DNA of 64,000 nucleotides from Salinispora arenicola (lineage in GTDB: Bacteria > Actinomycetota > Actinomycetes > Mycobacteriales > Micromonosporaceae). The DNA is taken from contig NZ_VFOL01000001.1 of assembly GCF_006716065.1 (NCBI RefSeq), positions 3,782,001 to 3,846,000 of the forward strand, given 5' to 3'. The position numbers were made by a program, and so were the translations under genes. How positions within the stretch are numbered: the first letter of the stretch is position 1; each line of letters starts with the position of its first letter. Of this stretch, positions 51,606 to 60,740 are shown piece by piece. Below the pieces are notes generated by a model that had not been told where the DNA came from, ran no database searches, and saw nothing but the letters and a program-made list of their open reading frames with translations.

Positions 51606-51846
51606 CACCGCCGTTGACTCGGTCGGCCATGTCGACGTCGCTGGCGAGCGATGAGTTCTCGGCGCCCATCCAGTCATACAGATAGCGCCGGCGTAGGCAT
51701 CACCCCTGCCGGGCTGACTGGACCGGTTGGGAGGCATCCGTGACCCGCGCTCCGCCACTCGGCACGCCGACAACAGCACCAATGACGAGTCAACCCTGAC
51801 GTCCGCTGGCGAACCCATCCACGCCACAACCACGATGGAGCACCGA

Positions 51847-52566
51847 ATGCGTTCCCGAAAAAAGTTGGGCCTGATTATTGCCGCCACGGCGGCCGCCGCC
51901 ATCGCCATCGTTGGTGCCGGTGCCGTCAATGCCTCCCTGGACAGGGACAGCGATGACCTGTACCGCCTCCTCCTCGCCTCGTCGGACCACCCGGCGGGCA
52001 GTCTGATCGACAGCGAGATGAGCATCGAGGAGGCGACGCAGAAGCCGTTGCCCGCCCCATGGGGCATGGTCTGGAGCCCGAGCAGTTGTCAGAACTTCCT
52101 CGCGGAGTCGGTCCCGACGCTCTTCGAGTCAAAGGGTTGGATCCGCTCCACCGATCGCACCTCGGCCAACTTCCGGCACGACAACCACTACTTCGACATG
52201 GTAGCTGAGGTGGACGCCGGAGTTGACCTCAAGCAGGTTCGCGCTGCGGCACTGAGCTGTTCCGACGGCACGCTCACACTGGACGACACGGTCACCGGCA
52301 AGATCCGGTACTCGGAGGTGCCGGGCCGCGAGCTCCCCGACGCCGAATCCCTCACCATGAATGTCGAGATCAGCTTCCCCGAGGCCAAGAACGCCGAAGA
52401 GGCGGCCATCATGGCCAAGTACGGCTATGGCAGTGGCGCCGCCATCGACATCATCAAGAAGGAACTGCTCATCCTGATCGGCAACCTGCTCTACACGGTG
52501 CTCAGCCCAGATGCCGAGGTTGCCCAGCGGGCGGTGGACGTGTTCCACGAGAACGCCACCAAGTAG
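51847..52566 (+). CDS. Secreted or membrane-anchored protein, paralogue of the lipoprotein at 45793
   Basis: The protein has 239 residues from the ATG at 51847, with GGAG six bases upstream. An N-terminal helix (LGLIIAATAAAAIAIVGAGA) serves as signal peptide or anchor, with no lipobox. The mature part repeats the plan of the 45793 protein: WGMVWSPSSCQNFLAE, VDLKQVRAAALSCSDGTLTL and a final strand IGNLLYTVLSPDAE. Two Cys are at matching places. It is followed by a strong terminator. Confidence 0.72.
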   Translation: MRSRKKLGLIIAATAAAAIAIVGAGAVNASLDRDSDDLYRLLLASSDHPAGSLIDSEMSIEEATQKPLPAPWGMVWSPSSCQNFLAESVPTLFESKGWIRSTDRTSANFRHDNHYFDMVAEVDAGVDLKQVRAAALSCSDGTLTLDDTVTGKIRYSEVPGRELPDAESLTMNVEISFPEAKNAEEAAIMAKYGYGSGAAIDIIKKELLILIGNLLYTVLSPDAEVAQRAVDVFHENATK

Positions 52567-52583
52567 CCTGACGCCCGAAACAG

Positions 52584-52616
52584 GTTCGTGCCCGTGCCGG
52601 AGGCACGGGCACGAAC
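52584..52616. terminator. Bidirectional hairpin terminator
   Basis: A perfect 15-bp stem (GTTCGTGCCCGTGCC and its complement) with a GGA loop lies 18 bp after the 51847 gene. It may also serve the convergent glycosyltransferase transcript. Confidence 0.8.
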
Positions 52617-52810
52617 GCGTGGGCGGTCGAATCTTTCGCCGTGGGCCTCGACGTGGTCCGGGCCGCACACATCCGACCTGGCCTCGAGACTCGAAGCCCG
52701 CGGTGATCAGTCCGCCAATCGAGGCGGGTGGTCAGCTATCGGTAGCCGTCAGGGCGAGCGGCGCTGCGGCCCGTCATGAGGCGGACCATCGCCCCAAGCG
52801 ACATCCGACA

Positions 52811-54229
52811 TCAACGGCGGTGCTCGGCGGTCAAGGACTCCAGAGTCGAAACGATGTCGCTCGGGCTTGGCCTGGCCATCCACTCCTCATACAGCTCGCG
52901 CGCACCAGCTGCGAACGATGGCTCGGAGAGCACATGCGTGATCCGGTCACGGATCTCGGTGCCGGACATCACCTGATGATTGAGTCGCTCACCGGCACCG
53001 TACTGAGTCATCACGCCCGACCACGGTGGCGCCATGAGGTGACGACCAGGGATCACCCAGCCCTCCTGCTCGGCGTCCCCGTCAGCGTCGTCATCGGTCA
53101 CTCCGAACTCACGACCAGCGCGGTAAACCCCGGCATCACCGAGTCGCGGCACCACGTCGGCCGGACCCATCAGGAACGACTCATCTGTGTCGCAGACCAG
53201 CTGAGGCACGCGGTTGGCCAGGGCCGACATCGTCGTGCCGGTACCGCCATGATGTATCAGCAACGAGCTGGTCGGCATAAGCTGCGTCAACGGCACCCAT
53301 TCGATGACGCGGACGTTGTCCGGAACAGTTGAGATGCCCTGTAGCTGGCGCTCGTTCAGGGTTGCGATGACGTCGACATCCATCCCCGCCAGAGCGTCCA
53401 GCAGTTTGGGCGTGCGCCCCCAGTCCCCGGCAACATACCGTCGGGCCGACTCACCAAGGGACAGCACGACCCGCGGTCGGCTCGTGGGCCCATCGAGCAC
53501 CCACTCCTGACACGGTTCACCACCCACGTAGGGCACCCACCGAACCGGAACCTTATGACCACCCGTGGAGAGGCTGACGCCCTCCGGCATGGGATCCACG
53601 GTCCACTGCCCCCTGAGGAGCTCATCGTCAACGTCAACGTCGTGGTGATCAGCCAAGGGGCGGATGAGGTCCGCGAGTGGATTGTCCGATAGGCCGGCAC
53701 TGCGTACTTTGTCACGGGCCGCTTCGAGTCGCTCCGTGCTGTACATGAAGTAGTCGAGGGCCGCCCCCAGGAAGCGACCGTGTGCCGCACCGCACGCGCG
53801 AGCCGCCACCGCACCGGCGGGAAAGATAGGATCCCACAACACGAGGTCTGGCTGCCACCGTTGCGCGAACCGAACAAGGTGCGCGGCCTCGGGTTGATCC
53901 ACGCGCACATAGTCCGAAACCGGGTTCAACAGCCACTGGTAGAAGACGATCCAGTTCTCGCGTTCCGCGGAATCCAGCCCCATGAGGTCGGCGTACGCGA
54001 GGACCTCCTGTGGATTCGGTGGCTGCTTGGCACCCGGCCGCAGGCGTGCTTCGACAGCATCCGGATCACCCAGCGACAGCGGCGTGAGGCCGACGCTGGA
54101 GATGGCCCTTGCGAAGTTTCCGGAGGAGGCGACCCGGACCTCGTGTCCGACGCTCTGTAGCGCCCACGCCACTGGTGCCAGCGGATACAGGTGCACGTAC
54201 GAGGGAAAAACTGTGAACAGGATGCGCAT
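52811..54229 (-). CDS. Antibiotic-type (EryCIII-like) glycosyltransferase
   Basis: The protein has 472 residues from the ATG at 54229, preceded by GAGGAGAGAC. It is a GT-B enzyme of family GT1: N-terminal RILFTVFPSYVHLYPLAPVA, and a donor-binding part with VIEWVPLTQLMPTSSLLIHH followed by GGTGTTMSALANRVPQ. Such enzymes add deoxy- or amino-sugars to macrolides and aromatic polyketides. Members like EryCIII need a helper protein; none is adjacent. An acidic insert of about 50 residues (DDDADGDAEQEG and on) lies between the donor site and the C-terminal helices and is unusual. Confidence 0.85.
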   Translation of the reverse strand: MRILFTVFPSYVHLYPLAPVAWALQSVGHEVRVASSGNFARAISSVGLTPLSLGDPDAVEARLRPGAKQPPNPQEVLAYADLMGLDSAERENWIVFYQWLLNPVSDYVRVDQPEAAHLVRFAQRWQPDLVLWDPIFPAGAVAARACGAAHGRFLGAALDYFMYSTERLEAARDKVRSAGLSDNPLADLIRPLADHHDVDVDDELLRGQWTVDPMPEGVSLSTGGHKVPVRWVPYVGGEPCQEWVLDGPTSRPRVVLSLGESARRYVAGDWGRTPKLLDALAGMDVDVIATLNERQLQGISTVPDNVRVIEWVPLTQLMPTSSLLIHHGGTGTTMSALANRVPQLVCDTDESFLMGPADVVPRLGDAGVYRAGREFGVTDDDADGDAEQEGWVIPGRHLMAPPWSGVMTQYGAGERLNHQVMSGTEIRDRITHVLSEPSFAAGARELYEEWMARPSPSDIVSTLESLTAEHRR

Positions 54230-54277
54230 GTCTCTCCTCGTCAATAGCGATACGACAAGGGCCCTGGAGCGGTGGGT

Positions 54278-55018
54278 TCAGCGGCGGACGGCAAAACCCG
54301 ACAGATACCGTGTGTTGGACCGGTAGAGCACCTCGTGACCAACACCGCGCAAGACTTCATCAACTTCCTTGGCGTAGAGGATCTGGGATCGGTACGAGCC
54401 CCAGTGGACGCGACCGTCCGAGGCTCGAAGTAGCATGGCGTTGGCCAGGAAAAGCGCACTGCGACCAAGATGACGCATCTCGCCGTGAACATTTCGCTGA
54501 TACTCGTGATAGTGATCCATGGTCCACACGTTTCCGATGAGGACGCCCCCTGGACGCACGAACGACATCAGGCGCTCGATCACGTCGCGCACACGCCCCA
54601 GGTGGTGAATCGCGTTGGCGCAGATCACCACGTCAGCCTTGCCCAGCTCCAGGTCAGCCCAGAAGTCGCCGTTGACCAACCTGAGCCTGGAATCATCGTT
54701 CACCCGTCGCCGGGCGACCTCCAGCGTCTTGGCCGAGACGTCGACCCCGACGATCTCTGGGACGGGGGTGTGCGTGGCCACGGCCTCCAGATAGACCCCC
54801 GGACCACAGCCGAACTCGAGAGTGCGTCCCGCGTCCTGACCGTACTTGGTGATCAGGTCGACGACTCGCTGCTCGTTGTCCCTGATTTCGGGGCCGCCCA
54901 ACGAGGAGGTGTCGTAGCGGAATCCATTCCACACGCGACGTGCGAAGTACTCTCGCCCGAGCGGCGGGTAGTTTCGCACCAACCGGCGACCAACATGAAC
55001 CATCGCCTCCGCAAGCAT
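54278..55018 (-). CDS. SAM-dependent methyltransferase (class I)
   Basis: The protein has 246 residues from the ATG at 55018 with GAGGGA upstream. Motif I is TLEFGCGPGVYLEAV, the ribose-binding acid is in EIVGVDVSAKTLEVARRR, and CANAIHHLGRVRDVIERL matches the usual post-motif helix. It is 48 bp from the glycosyltransferase start and likely in one transcript with it. The target atom is unknown. Confidence 0.85.
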   Translation of the reverse strand: MLAEAMVHVGRRLVRNYPPLGREYFARRVWNGFRYDTSSLGGPEIRDNEQRVVDLITKYGQDAGRTLEFGCGPGVYLEAVATHTPVPEIVGVDVSAKTLEVARRRVNDDSRLRLVNGDFWADLELGKADVVICANAIHHLGRVRDVIERLMSFVRPGGVLIGNVWTMDHYHEYQRNVHGEMRHLGRSALFLANAMLLRASDGRVHWGSYRSQILYAKEVDEVLRGVGHEVLYRSNTRYLSGFAVRR

Positions 55019-55260
55019 TCGCACTCCCTCAGCGCAGATCCTGACCGGCGAACACGCTCGCCGACGGACAGTTCAGCGGCGAGCACACGGGACCGGGTAC
55101 GCTCGACCAATCCACTGATCCCACTGAAAACGCTAGCCGGCGGCACACAGTGGGACACCTTCCAGAGTGCTACCCGCCCCCATCTCGACTCGTCTGCCGA
55201 CATCGGTAACGTCAAATGCATGCGAAAGCCCACCGGCAGGCAGGACGAACGGCGGCACAC

Positions 55261-58200
55261 ATGACGAGCCACCTGATAGGCCGTGATCAACAGGTCCGGA
55301 TCCTCCAGGACCTCATCACCCGCACCCTCGACAGTCACGGCGGTCTCGCACTCATATCCGGCGATGCCGGCGTCGGCAAGACCGCCCTCGCCGCGACCGC
55401 GGCCCAACACGCCCAGAGTCGGGGCTTGCTTGTGCTGAACGGGGCCTGCTGGGATCCCGGGAGCGCGCCGGACTACTGGCCGTGGGTACAGGTGGTTCGG
55501 GCCCTGCGCAGCGGGGCTTCGGCCACGGCCTGGGAAGCGGGTAACGAGATCGGTAGCAGTTTGTCCATCATGCTTGGTGAAACCGTGATGGCTGAGCCCG
55601 ACGAGTTCCGGCTCCACGACGGCGTCACGACAGCGTTGGTCTCCGCCGCCCACCACCAACCACTGGCAGTGGTGCTGGAGGATCTGCACTGGGCCGACGC
55701 CGCGTCCGTGCGCCTTCTCGACTTCGTGGCCCGGCACACGTGGTTCGAACGTATCCTCCTCCTCGGTACGTATCGCGACCTCGAACCTGTCTGGCACGAG
55801 CATCCCGTTCATGCCGTGGCGGACACACTGCTCGGCAAGGCGACAACCATCACCCTGACCGGTTTGGGTCGCGACGAGGTCGGTACGTTGATGGCGCGCC
55901 ACACGGGCCACGAACCGACCTCGGATCTGGTGTCCGAGGTGCATCGGCGTACGGGAGGGAACCCCTTCTTCGTCGAGCAAACCGTTCATCTGCTGGCCGC
56001 CGGCGACGAGATCACCGCGATCCCACCCGGTGTCGCCGACGTCGTGCACCAACGGCTGGCGCGATTGCCAGCAGCGGAGCAACATCTACTGGAGACCGCC
56101 GCCGTGGCCGGACACGAGTTCCATCGTGGTGTGATCGCGGCGTTGTCGTCGAACCCAGGGTCGGTGGAACGCCTGCTGCCTGACCTGGTGGCTGCCCGTC
56201 TGCTCAACGCCCTCGGACACGGCCGGTTCGCGTTCGCGCAGGATCTCGTGCGCGAGACCATCTACCGGGGACTCCCACCGCGGCAGGTGTGTGCGGCCCA
56301 CGCCGCGATTGTCCATGCGGTCACACGTCACCCTCATCTCGGCGCGAGTACGCTGCCTAGCGAGCTGGCCCGGCACGCTCAGCTAGCAGGTACCGCCATA
56401 CCTGCGGGCCGTGCGGTGGAGCTGCTTCTCGCGGCCGCCGATGACGCCGACCGGCGGATGGCGGTCGACGAGTCCGTTGAGCATCATCGTCGGGCGCTCG
56501 ACACGGTACCCGCCGACGACGCAAGGACGATCGTGGACGTCGCGCTGAGACTCGGCACGAGGCTGCGTCGGCGCAGGGGCAGGTCCGCCGCCGACGCGGC
56601 GTTCACCCGGGCGGCCGCCGCGGCTCGTGAGGTGGGCGACGCCCTCCTGCTGACGCGGGTCGCACTGACCGTGTACCGCCGTGACCTGACCGGTGAGGAC
56701 CATGTCGGCCTGCAGCTGATCAGAGAGGCCCACGACGCCCTGGGCCTGGCCGAAGCGCCCGGTCGTCGCGAGTCAGACCGTGATGGCGGCGAAGAGCCCT
56801 CCACCGATCGGCTCCTGCAGGAGCTGGCGACTCACGGAGTGGTCGAGGCCCGCCGCCACCGGGACGACAACGCGTTGACCTTCGCCCTGCGGGCTCTCCA
56901 CGACGTGACGTGGGGGCCGGGCACCGCGCCACAGCGGGAGGTGGTGACAACTGAGCTGGCCCAGGTTGGGCACCGGACGGGCAGCACCGAATCCGACCAG
57001 TTCGCCCTGTCACTTCGGTGGGTCGCCCTGCTCGAGCTCGGCGACGCCCGATACCTCGGTGCCCATCATGAGTTCGTGGCGCTGGCGATGAGCCGTGAGT
57101 CGCCCCGGTACGCGCTCGCCGCGATCCTCGACCGCGCTATTGTCGCCACCTTCCACGGACACTTCGAGGGCGCTGACGCACTGCTTGATCAGGCGACCGG
57201 ACACGCCGGGTTCGATCAGCACTGGACCTTCGTCGTGGACCACCTCCGCTGGGCGCTCAGGCTCATGCAGGGACGCTACGCCGAACTCGACGGGCTGCAC
57301 GCGAGACTGGCTGCTCACGACCCTCGCCATGGGCAGCTGGTGGCGGCGATCTCCACGGTGCAGCGTGGGGACGTCCCCACGGCACTGCGCCACCTCGTCG
57401 AGTCGTCCGGACAAGCCCACCCGTACCCCCGCATCTACGTTCCGTTGTGGTTACGGTTCCAGGCCCAGGTGGCGGCGGCCTCGGGCCGCCGCGAGCTCTG
57501 CCAGCAGATACGTGCGATCCTGCAACCCTATGTCGGCCAGTGGGCAGTTTCCCTGTACGGATGCGACATCAGCGGCCCCTACCAGCACTGGTGCGCCGTC
57601 CTCGACGCAGCCCTGGAGCACTGGGAGGACGCCATCGTCGGGTTCACGGCCGCGGGAGAGGCGGCTGAGCGACTGCATTCACGGCCGTGGTCGCTCCAGG
57701 CCCGGGCCGGGCTGGCCCTGGCCCTGATCGGACGCGGCCAGGCGACGGACGCCGAGGCCGCGGCAACGCTGTTGAACGACGTGGAACGCGAATCCATCGA
57801 GGTCGGCATGAATGGACTGGTCGAGCACATCCGGCAGGCGAGAGCCCCGGCGATCGCCCCGGTCACCGCCGCCGACGGTGCCTTCCGTTTCGATGGCCAG
57901 GTGTGGCAGGTGAGCTACGCGGGACGCAGTGTGTACCTTCCCGACGCGAAGGGCTTGGGTGACCTGCACCAGCTACTGAGCTGCCCTGGCCAGGAGGTGG
58001 CGGCCCTCAGGCTGGTCGAGCGTGACCATGTCGCCGCCACGGCGCACCTCGGGGCGGATCCGGTGCTCGACGACGCGGCCCTGGCACACTACCGCCGGCG
58101 GCTCGCCCAGCTCGACGAGCACATCGACTGGGCGGTAGCCAGAGGTGACGACGGTGTCGCCGCGCGTCACGACGGGGAGCGTGCCGCGCTGATCGCTCAA

Positions 58201-58413
58201 CTACGCTCCGCCGTCGGCCTTCACGGCCGCAGCCGCCGACTCGGCGATGACGCGGAGCGAGCACGTAAGGCGGTCACAGGTCGGATTCGGGCCGCGCTGC
58301 GTAGGCTGGAAGACCATCATCCCGAACTCGCGAAGCACCTGAACGCCACGATATCGACTGGACTCACCTGCACGTATCGGCCGCCAACGAAGGTGTCGTG
58401 GGAACTTCGATGA
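55261..58413 (+). CDS. Large AAA/STAND-type ATPase regulator
   Basis: The protein has 1,050 residues from the ATG at 55261. The N-terminal ATPase has Walker A SGDAGVGKTAL and Walker B VVLEDLHWADAAS. A TPR-like helical region covers about 370-850. The C-terminal about 180 residues begin FRFDGQVWQVSYAGRSVYLP and end IRAALRRLEDHHPELAKHLN, a domain common in actinobacterial ATPase regulators in place of the LuxR helix-turn-helix. It resembles large pathway regulators and is divergent from the methyltransferase/glycosyltransferase pair, which it may control. Confidence 0.82.
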   Translation: MTSHLIGRDQQVRILQDLITRTLDSHGGLALISGDAGVGKTALAATAAQHAQSRGLLVLNGACWDPGSAPDYWPWVQVVRALRSGASATAWEAGNEIGSSLSIMLGETVMAEPDEFRLHDGVTTALVSAAHHQPLAVVLEDLHWADAASVRLLDFVARHTWFERILLLGTYRDLEPVWHEHPVHAVADTLLGKATTITLTGLGRDEVGTLMARHTGHEPTSDLVSEVHRRTGGNPFFVEQTVHLLAAGDEITAIPPGVADVVHQRLARLPAAEQHLLETAAVAGHEFHRGVIAALSSNPGSVERLLPDLVAARLLNALGHGRFAFAQDLVRETIYRGLPPRQVCAAHAAIVHAVTRHPHLGASTLPSELARHAQLAGTAIPAGRAVELLLAAADDADRRMAVDESVEHHRRALDTVPADDARTIVDVALRLGTRLRRRRGRSAADAAFTRAAAAAREVGDALLLTRVALTVYRRDLTGEDHVGLQLIREAHDALGLAEAPGRRESDRDGGEEPSTDRLLQELATHGVVEARRHRDDNALTFALRALHDVTWGPGTAPQREVVTTELAQVGHRTGSTESDQFALSLRWVALLELGDARYLGAHHEFVALAMSRESPRYALAAILDRAIVATFHGHFEGADALLDQATGHAGFDQHWTFVVDHLRWALRLMQGRYAELDGLHARLAAHDPRHGQLVAAISTVQRGDVPTALRHLVESSGQAHPYPRIYVPLWLRFQAQVAAASGRRELCQQIRAILQPYVGQWAVSLYGCDISGPYQHWCAVLDAALEHWEDAIVGFTAAGEAAERLHSRPWSLQARAGLALALIGRGQATDAEAAATLLNDVERESIEVGMNGLVEHIRQARAPAIAPVTAADGAFRFDGQVWQVSYAGRSVYLPDAKGLGDLHQLLSCPGQEVAALRLVERDHVAATAHLGADPVLDDAALAHYRRRLAQLDEHIDWAVARGDDGVAARHDGERAALIAQLRSAVGLHGRSRRLGDDAERARKAVTGRIRAALRRLEDHHPELAKHLNATISTGLTCTYRPPTKVSWELR

Positions 58414-58827
58414 TCGTATGAGGACTGGTTCGTGGTTCCCTCCGCAGGTCGGGTAACAGTTTTGATATCCTATCCGGGTATTTTTGTGCCGATGCCGCGG
58501 ATCACGAACATGCCTCCGGCGTTGTTCGCCTGGATGCCGGTGATGCCGCCGCCCTGGCACGTGACTCGCGGAAGAACACGGCGGGTGGCACGGGCGGCGG
58601 CCTGCAGGCCCTGGGAACGACCAACGGAGGTAGCCGCGGCCACCGTGCGTCCTCCCGGTCGGTCCCCAATCTCGTCCCGGCGCCACTGCCTGGTGTGTCG
58701 ACGTCCGCTGGACCTTGTCGTACCCGGAGTCCATGATCCCTGTCGTGACGTACGGCGGTGCCGGCTGACGCTGGCGTCAGCATGGTCATGGGAGAGCTCG
58801 GTGCGCGGCGGGCGGAGAGGTCGAAAG
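58414..58827. other. Intergenic region with a gene scrap
   Basis: No intact gene is seen. On the minus strand a frame ending at 58470 reads TCQGGGITGIQANNAGGMFV and looks like the end of a lost gene. The right end has GGAGAGG ahead of the SWIM-like gene start at 58828. Confidence 0.4.
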
Positions 58828-59334
58828 GTGGCGGACGTGGACGATGCTGGGTGGGCCCGGCGAAGTATGGTGCGGGTGGTGGCTCCCGCCCGGCCCCGCA
58901 AGCTGGTCAAGGTGCCGTTCGTGGAGCTGGCCGACGGGCGGTTGCAGGGTGTGGTGTCCAGCGGATCGGATATCGGGCGCGTGTACGTGTCGTCGATGAC
59001 GGCCAGCACCCACGCCTACCACTGCAGCACCAACAACAACCGGCCGTGCGGGGGTCTTCGCGGCGCTCCGTGCAAGCACCTGGAGACTCTGGCCGACGAG
59101 GCGGTGCTGCAGTACGGGCTCGATCGGGTGGCCCGCTATCTTCGAGTCGAACCCGACGCTGAGGTGACCACCGGCGCGGAGCTGCTGCACGGCCTGGACG
59201 CGCGGCACGAGCCGAGCTCGGCAGCGGTGGTGTTCAGCCGGTTTCTGCGTCACCTGTCCTACCTGGAGGTACCGGGCAGCACCACGCCGCTGCCCGAGCT
59301 GCACTGGTTCCCGTCGACCAGGGCGGGGCGCTGA
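58828..59334 (+). CDS. SWIM-like zinc-finger protein
   Basis: The protein has 168 residues from a GTG at 58828 with GGAGAGG upstream. The metal site is YHCSTNNNRPCGGLRGAPCKH, a CxnC-CxH-like arrangement of the SWIM type. This is the first gene of a five-gene overlapping operon with a VWA protein and a MoxR ATPase. In E. coli the comparable gene (yehQ) is longer; here the zinc finger and the next gene may be its split equivalent. SWIM fingers bind DNA or protein. Confidence 0.72.
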   Translation: MADVDDAGWARRSMVRVVAPARPRKLVKVPFVELADGRLQGVVSSGSDIGRVYVSSMTASTHAYHCSTNNNRPCGGLRGAPCKHLETLADEAVLQYGLDRVARYLRVEPDAEVTTGAELLHGLDARHEPSSAAVVFSRFLRHLSYLEVPGSTTPLPELHWFPSTRAGR

Positions 59335-60740
59335 TGCGCGGAACGCAGATCGCTGCCCTCACCGCTGGCCATCCGGCCGGGCTGACCGACGCCCTCAACC
59401 TGGTGGCAGGCGTTGATGCCGCCCTGACCCGAGGCCTGGCCCGGGTCGGCGAGGAGGACGCGACGGCGCTGACCGGCCTGGCCGGCGCGCTGGCGACCAC
59501 CCCGTTGGCGAACCTGGTCGCCGAGGCGGTCGACAAGATCATTGCTGGTTCGGGAACCCAGGAGTATGTCGCCGCGCTCGCTGGAGCGCGGTCGGCGGTG
59601 CTCGGAGCGGTGCATGATGCCCTGCTCGGGCAGGTCGACGTCGCGTTGGGTCGCAGCCGCGCGCCGTGGGCGCCCGTCCCGGCCGCCGTACCCGGCGAGG
59701 TGTCGCCGGCCCTGGCCGGGGTGCGCGCGTGGTTGTCCGAGGTGGCGGTGACCGGGTGGCGCGGCGTCGACCACGAGTTGGTGGCCGGGGCCGGGTCGGC
59801 GGTTGAGGCGGCGCTGGCCGTTCCTGAACTGCGGCGGCTCGCGGTGCTGCTCGACGGTCTCGCCGCCGAGCTGCGCGCCTGCGTGCCGGTCGCCGTGATG
59901 TCGCAGGTGCCGCAGCGTCGCTGGGCCGACCTGTGGTCCCGGGGTGTGCTGCTCGCCCAGGACGGCGCCGTCGATGCTCCCCTCGGCGTCGACGAACGGG
60001 TTTCGGGGCGGCTGCTGCCGCTGGCGGTGGACGTGCACGAACACGACACCGCGGTGCAGATCCAGGTGCACGCACTTCTCGAACCGGCCGATGGCGGGTC
60101 GCCCCGGCTGGTCCGGACGGCGGTGGGCGCCGCGAAGGTGGACAGCATCGTCGGTCCGGCGCTGTGGCGGTTGCTACCGGCGCAACCCGTCCTGCTGGCG
60201 GCGCTGGCGCAGCGGCGCGGTGTGATGGTTGCCGACGTGCCGATGCGGGGTGCGGACGTGCACTGGCACGACGACCGGGCGCAGCTCGACGAGCCGGTCG
60301 ATCCGTTCGCCGCGGCACGGGTCCTGCTGCCGGACGCCCTGGCGGCGGCACCGCATCCGATGGACCGGCACCCGGCTGGGATCGCCGAGCCGGTCCTGAT
60401 CGAGGGGTACGCCGTCAGCGACCAGGAAGGTGGGCTCACCGTGGAACTCGACGGCCACCGGATCGCCGTGGCCGTCGACCGACTGCCCTCCTGCGGTCCG
60501 CTCACCCCGGAGTTGGTCGCCGCCTCGTCGGCATGTCTCGGGCTGCTGCGGTGGGACGCCGGCCGATGGCTGCTGCAGCCGGCGGCGGTGCAGGCCACCG
60601 TCAAGCGCAAGGTTGTCCCCGTGCACACCGGCGACTGGGCATGCGGGGTCACCGACGCGAAGGTCGCCAAGGCCGACGCGAAGGCGGGCGACGCCGTGAC
60701 GGTGTTGCGGGAACGGGCGGGACGGTTGCTGCGCCGATGA
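59334..60740 (+). CDS. Unknown partner protein of the VWA-MoxR operon
   Basis: The protein has 468 residues, Ala/Leu/Val-rich, with helices in the first 220 residues and strands later (LPLAVDVHEHDTAVQIQVHA, EPVLIEGYAVSDQEGG). It overlaps the SWIM-like stop by one base and the VWA start by ATGA. No named domain is seen. Its fixed position suggests a structural part of the same complex. Confidence 0.75.
   Translation: MRGTQIAALTAGHPAGLTDALNLVAGVDAALTRGLARVGEEDATALTGLAGALATTPLANLVAEAVDKIIAGSGTQEYVAALAGARSAVLGAVHDALLGQVDVALGRSRAPWAPVPAAVPGEVSPALAGVRAWLSEVAVTGWRGVDHELVAGAGSAVEAALAVPELRRLAVLLDGLAAELRACVPVAVMSQVPQRRWADLWSRGVLLAQDGAVDAPLGVDERVSGRLLPLAVDVHEHDTAVQIQVHALLEPADGGSPRLVRTAVGAAKVDSIVGPALWRLLPAQPVLLAALAQRRGVMVADVPMRGADVHWHDDRAQLDEPVDPFAAARVLLPDALAAAPHPMDRHPAGIAEPVLIEGYAVSDQEGGLTVELDGHRIAVAVDRLPSCGPLTPELVAASSACLGLLRWDAGRWLLQPAAVQATVKRKVVPVHTGDWACGVTDAKVAKADAKAGDAVTVLRERAGRLLRR

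Noticed and set aside
58470..59009. 179-residue minus frame
   Set aside because: Most of it is antisense to the SWIM-like gene; only the last about 30 residues look like a genuine but truncated gene end, noted in the intergenic entry.
59933..60736. N-terminal extension of the VWA frame to 715 residues
   Set aside because: The extension overlaps the previous gene, is Arg/Gly/Ala-rich and unstructured; the ATG at 60737 with the ATGA overlap fits the operon.
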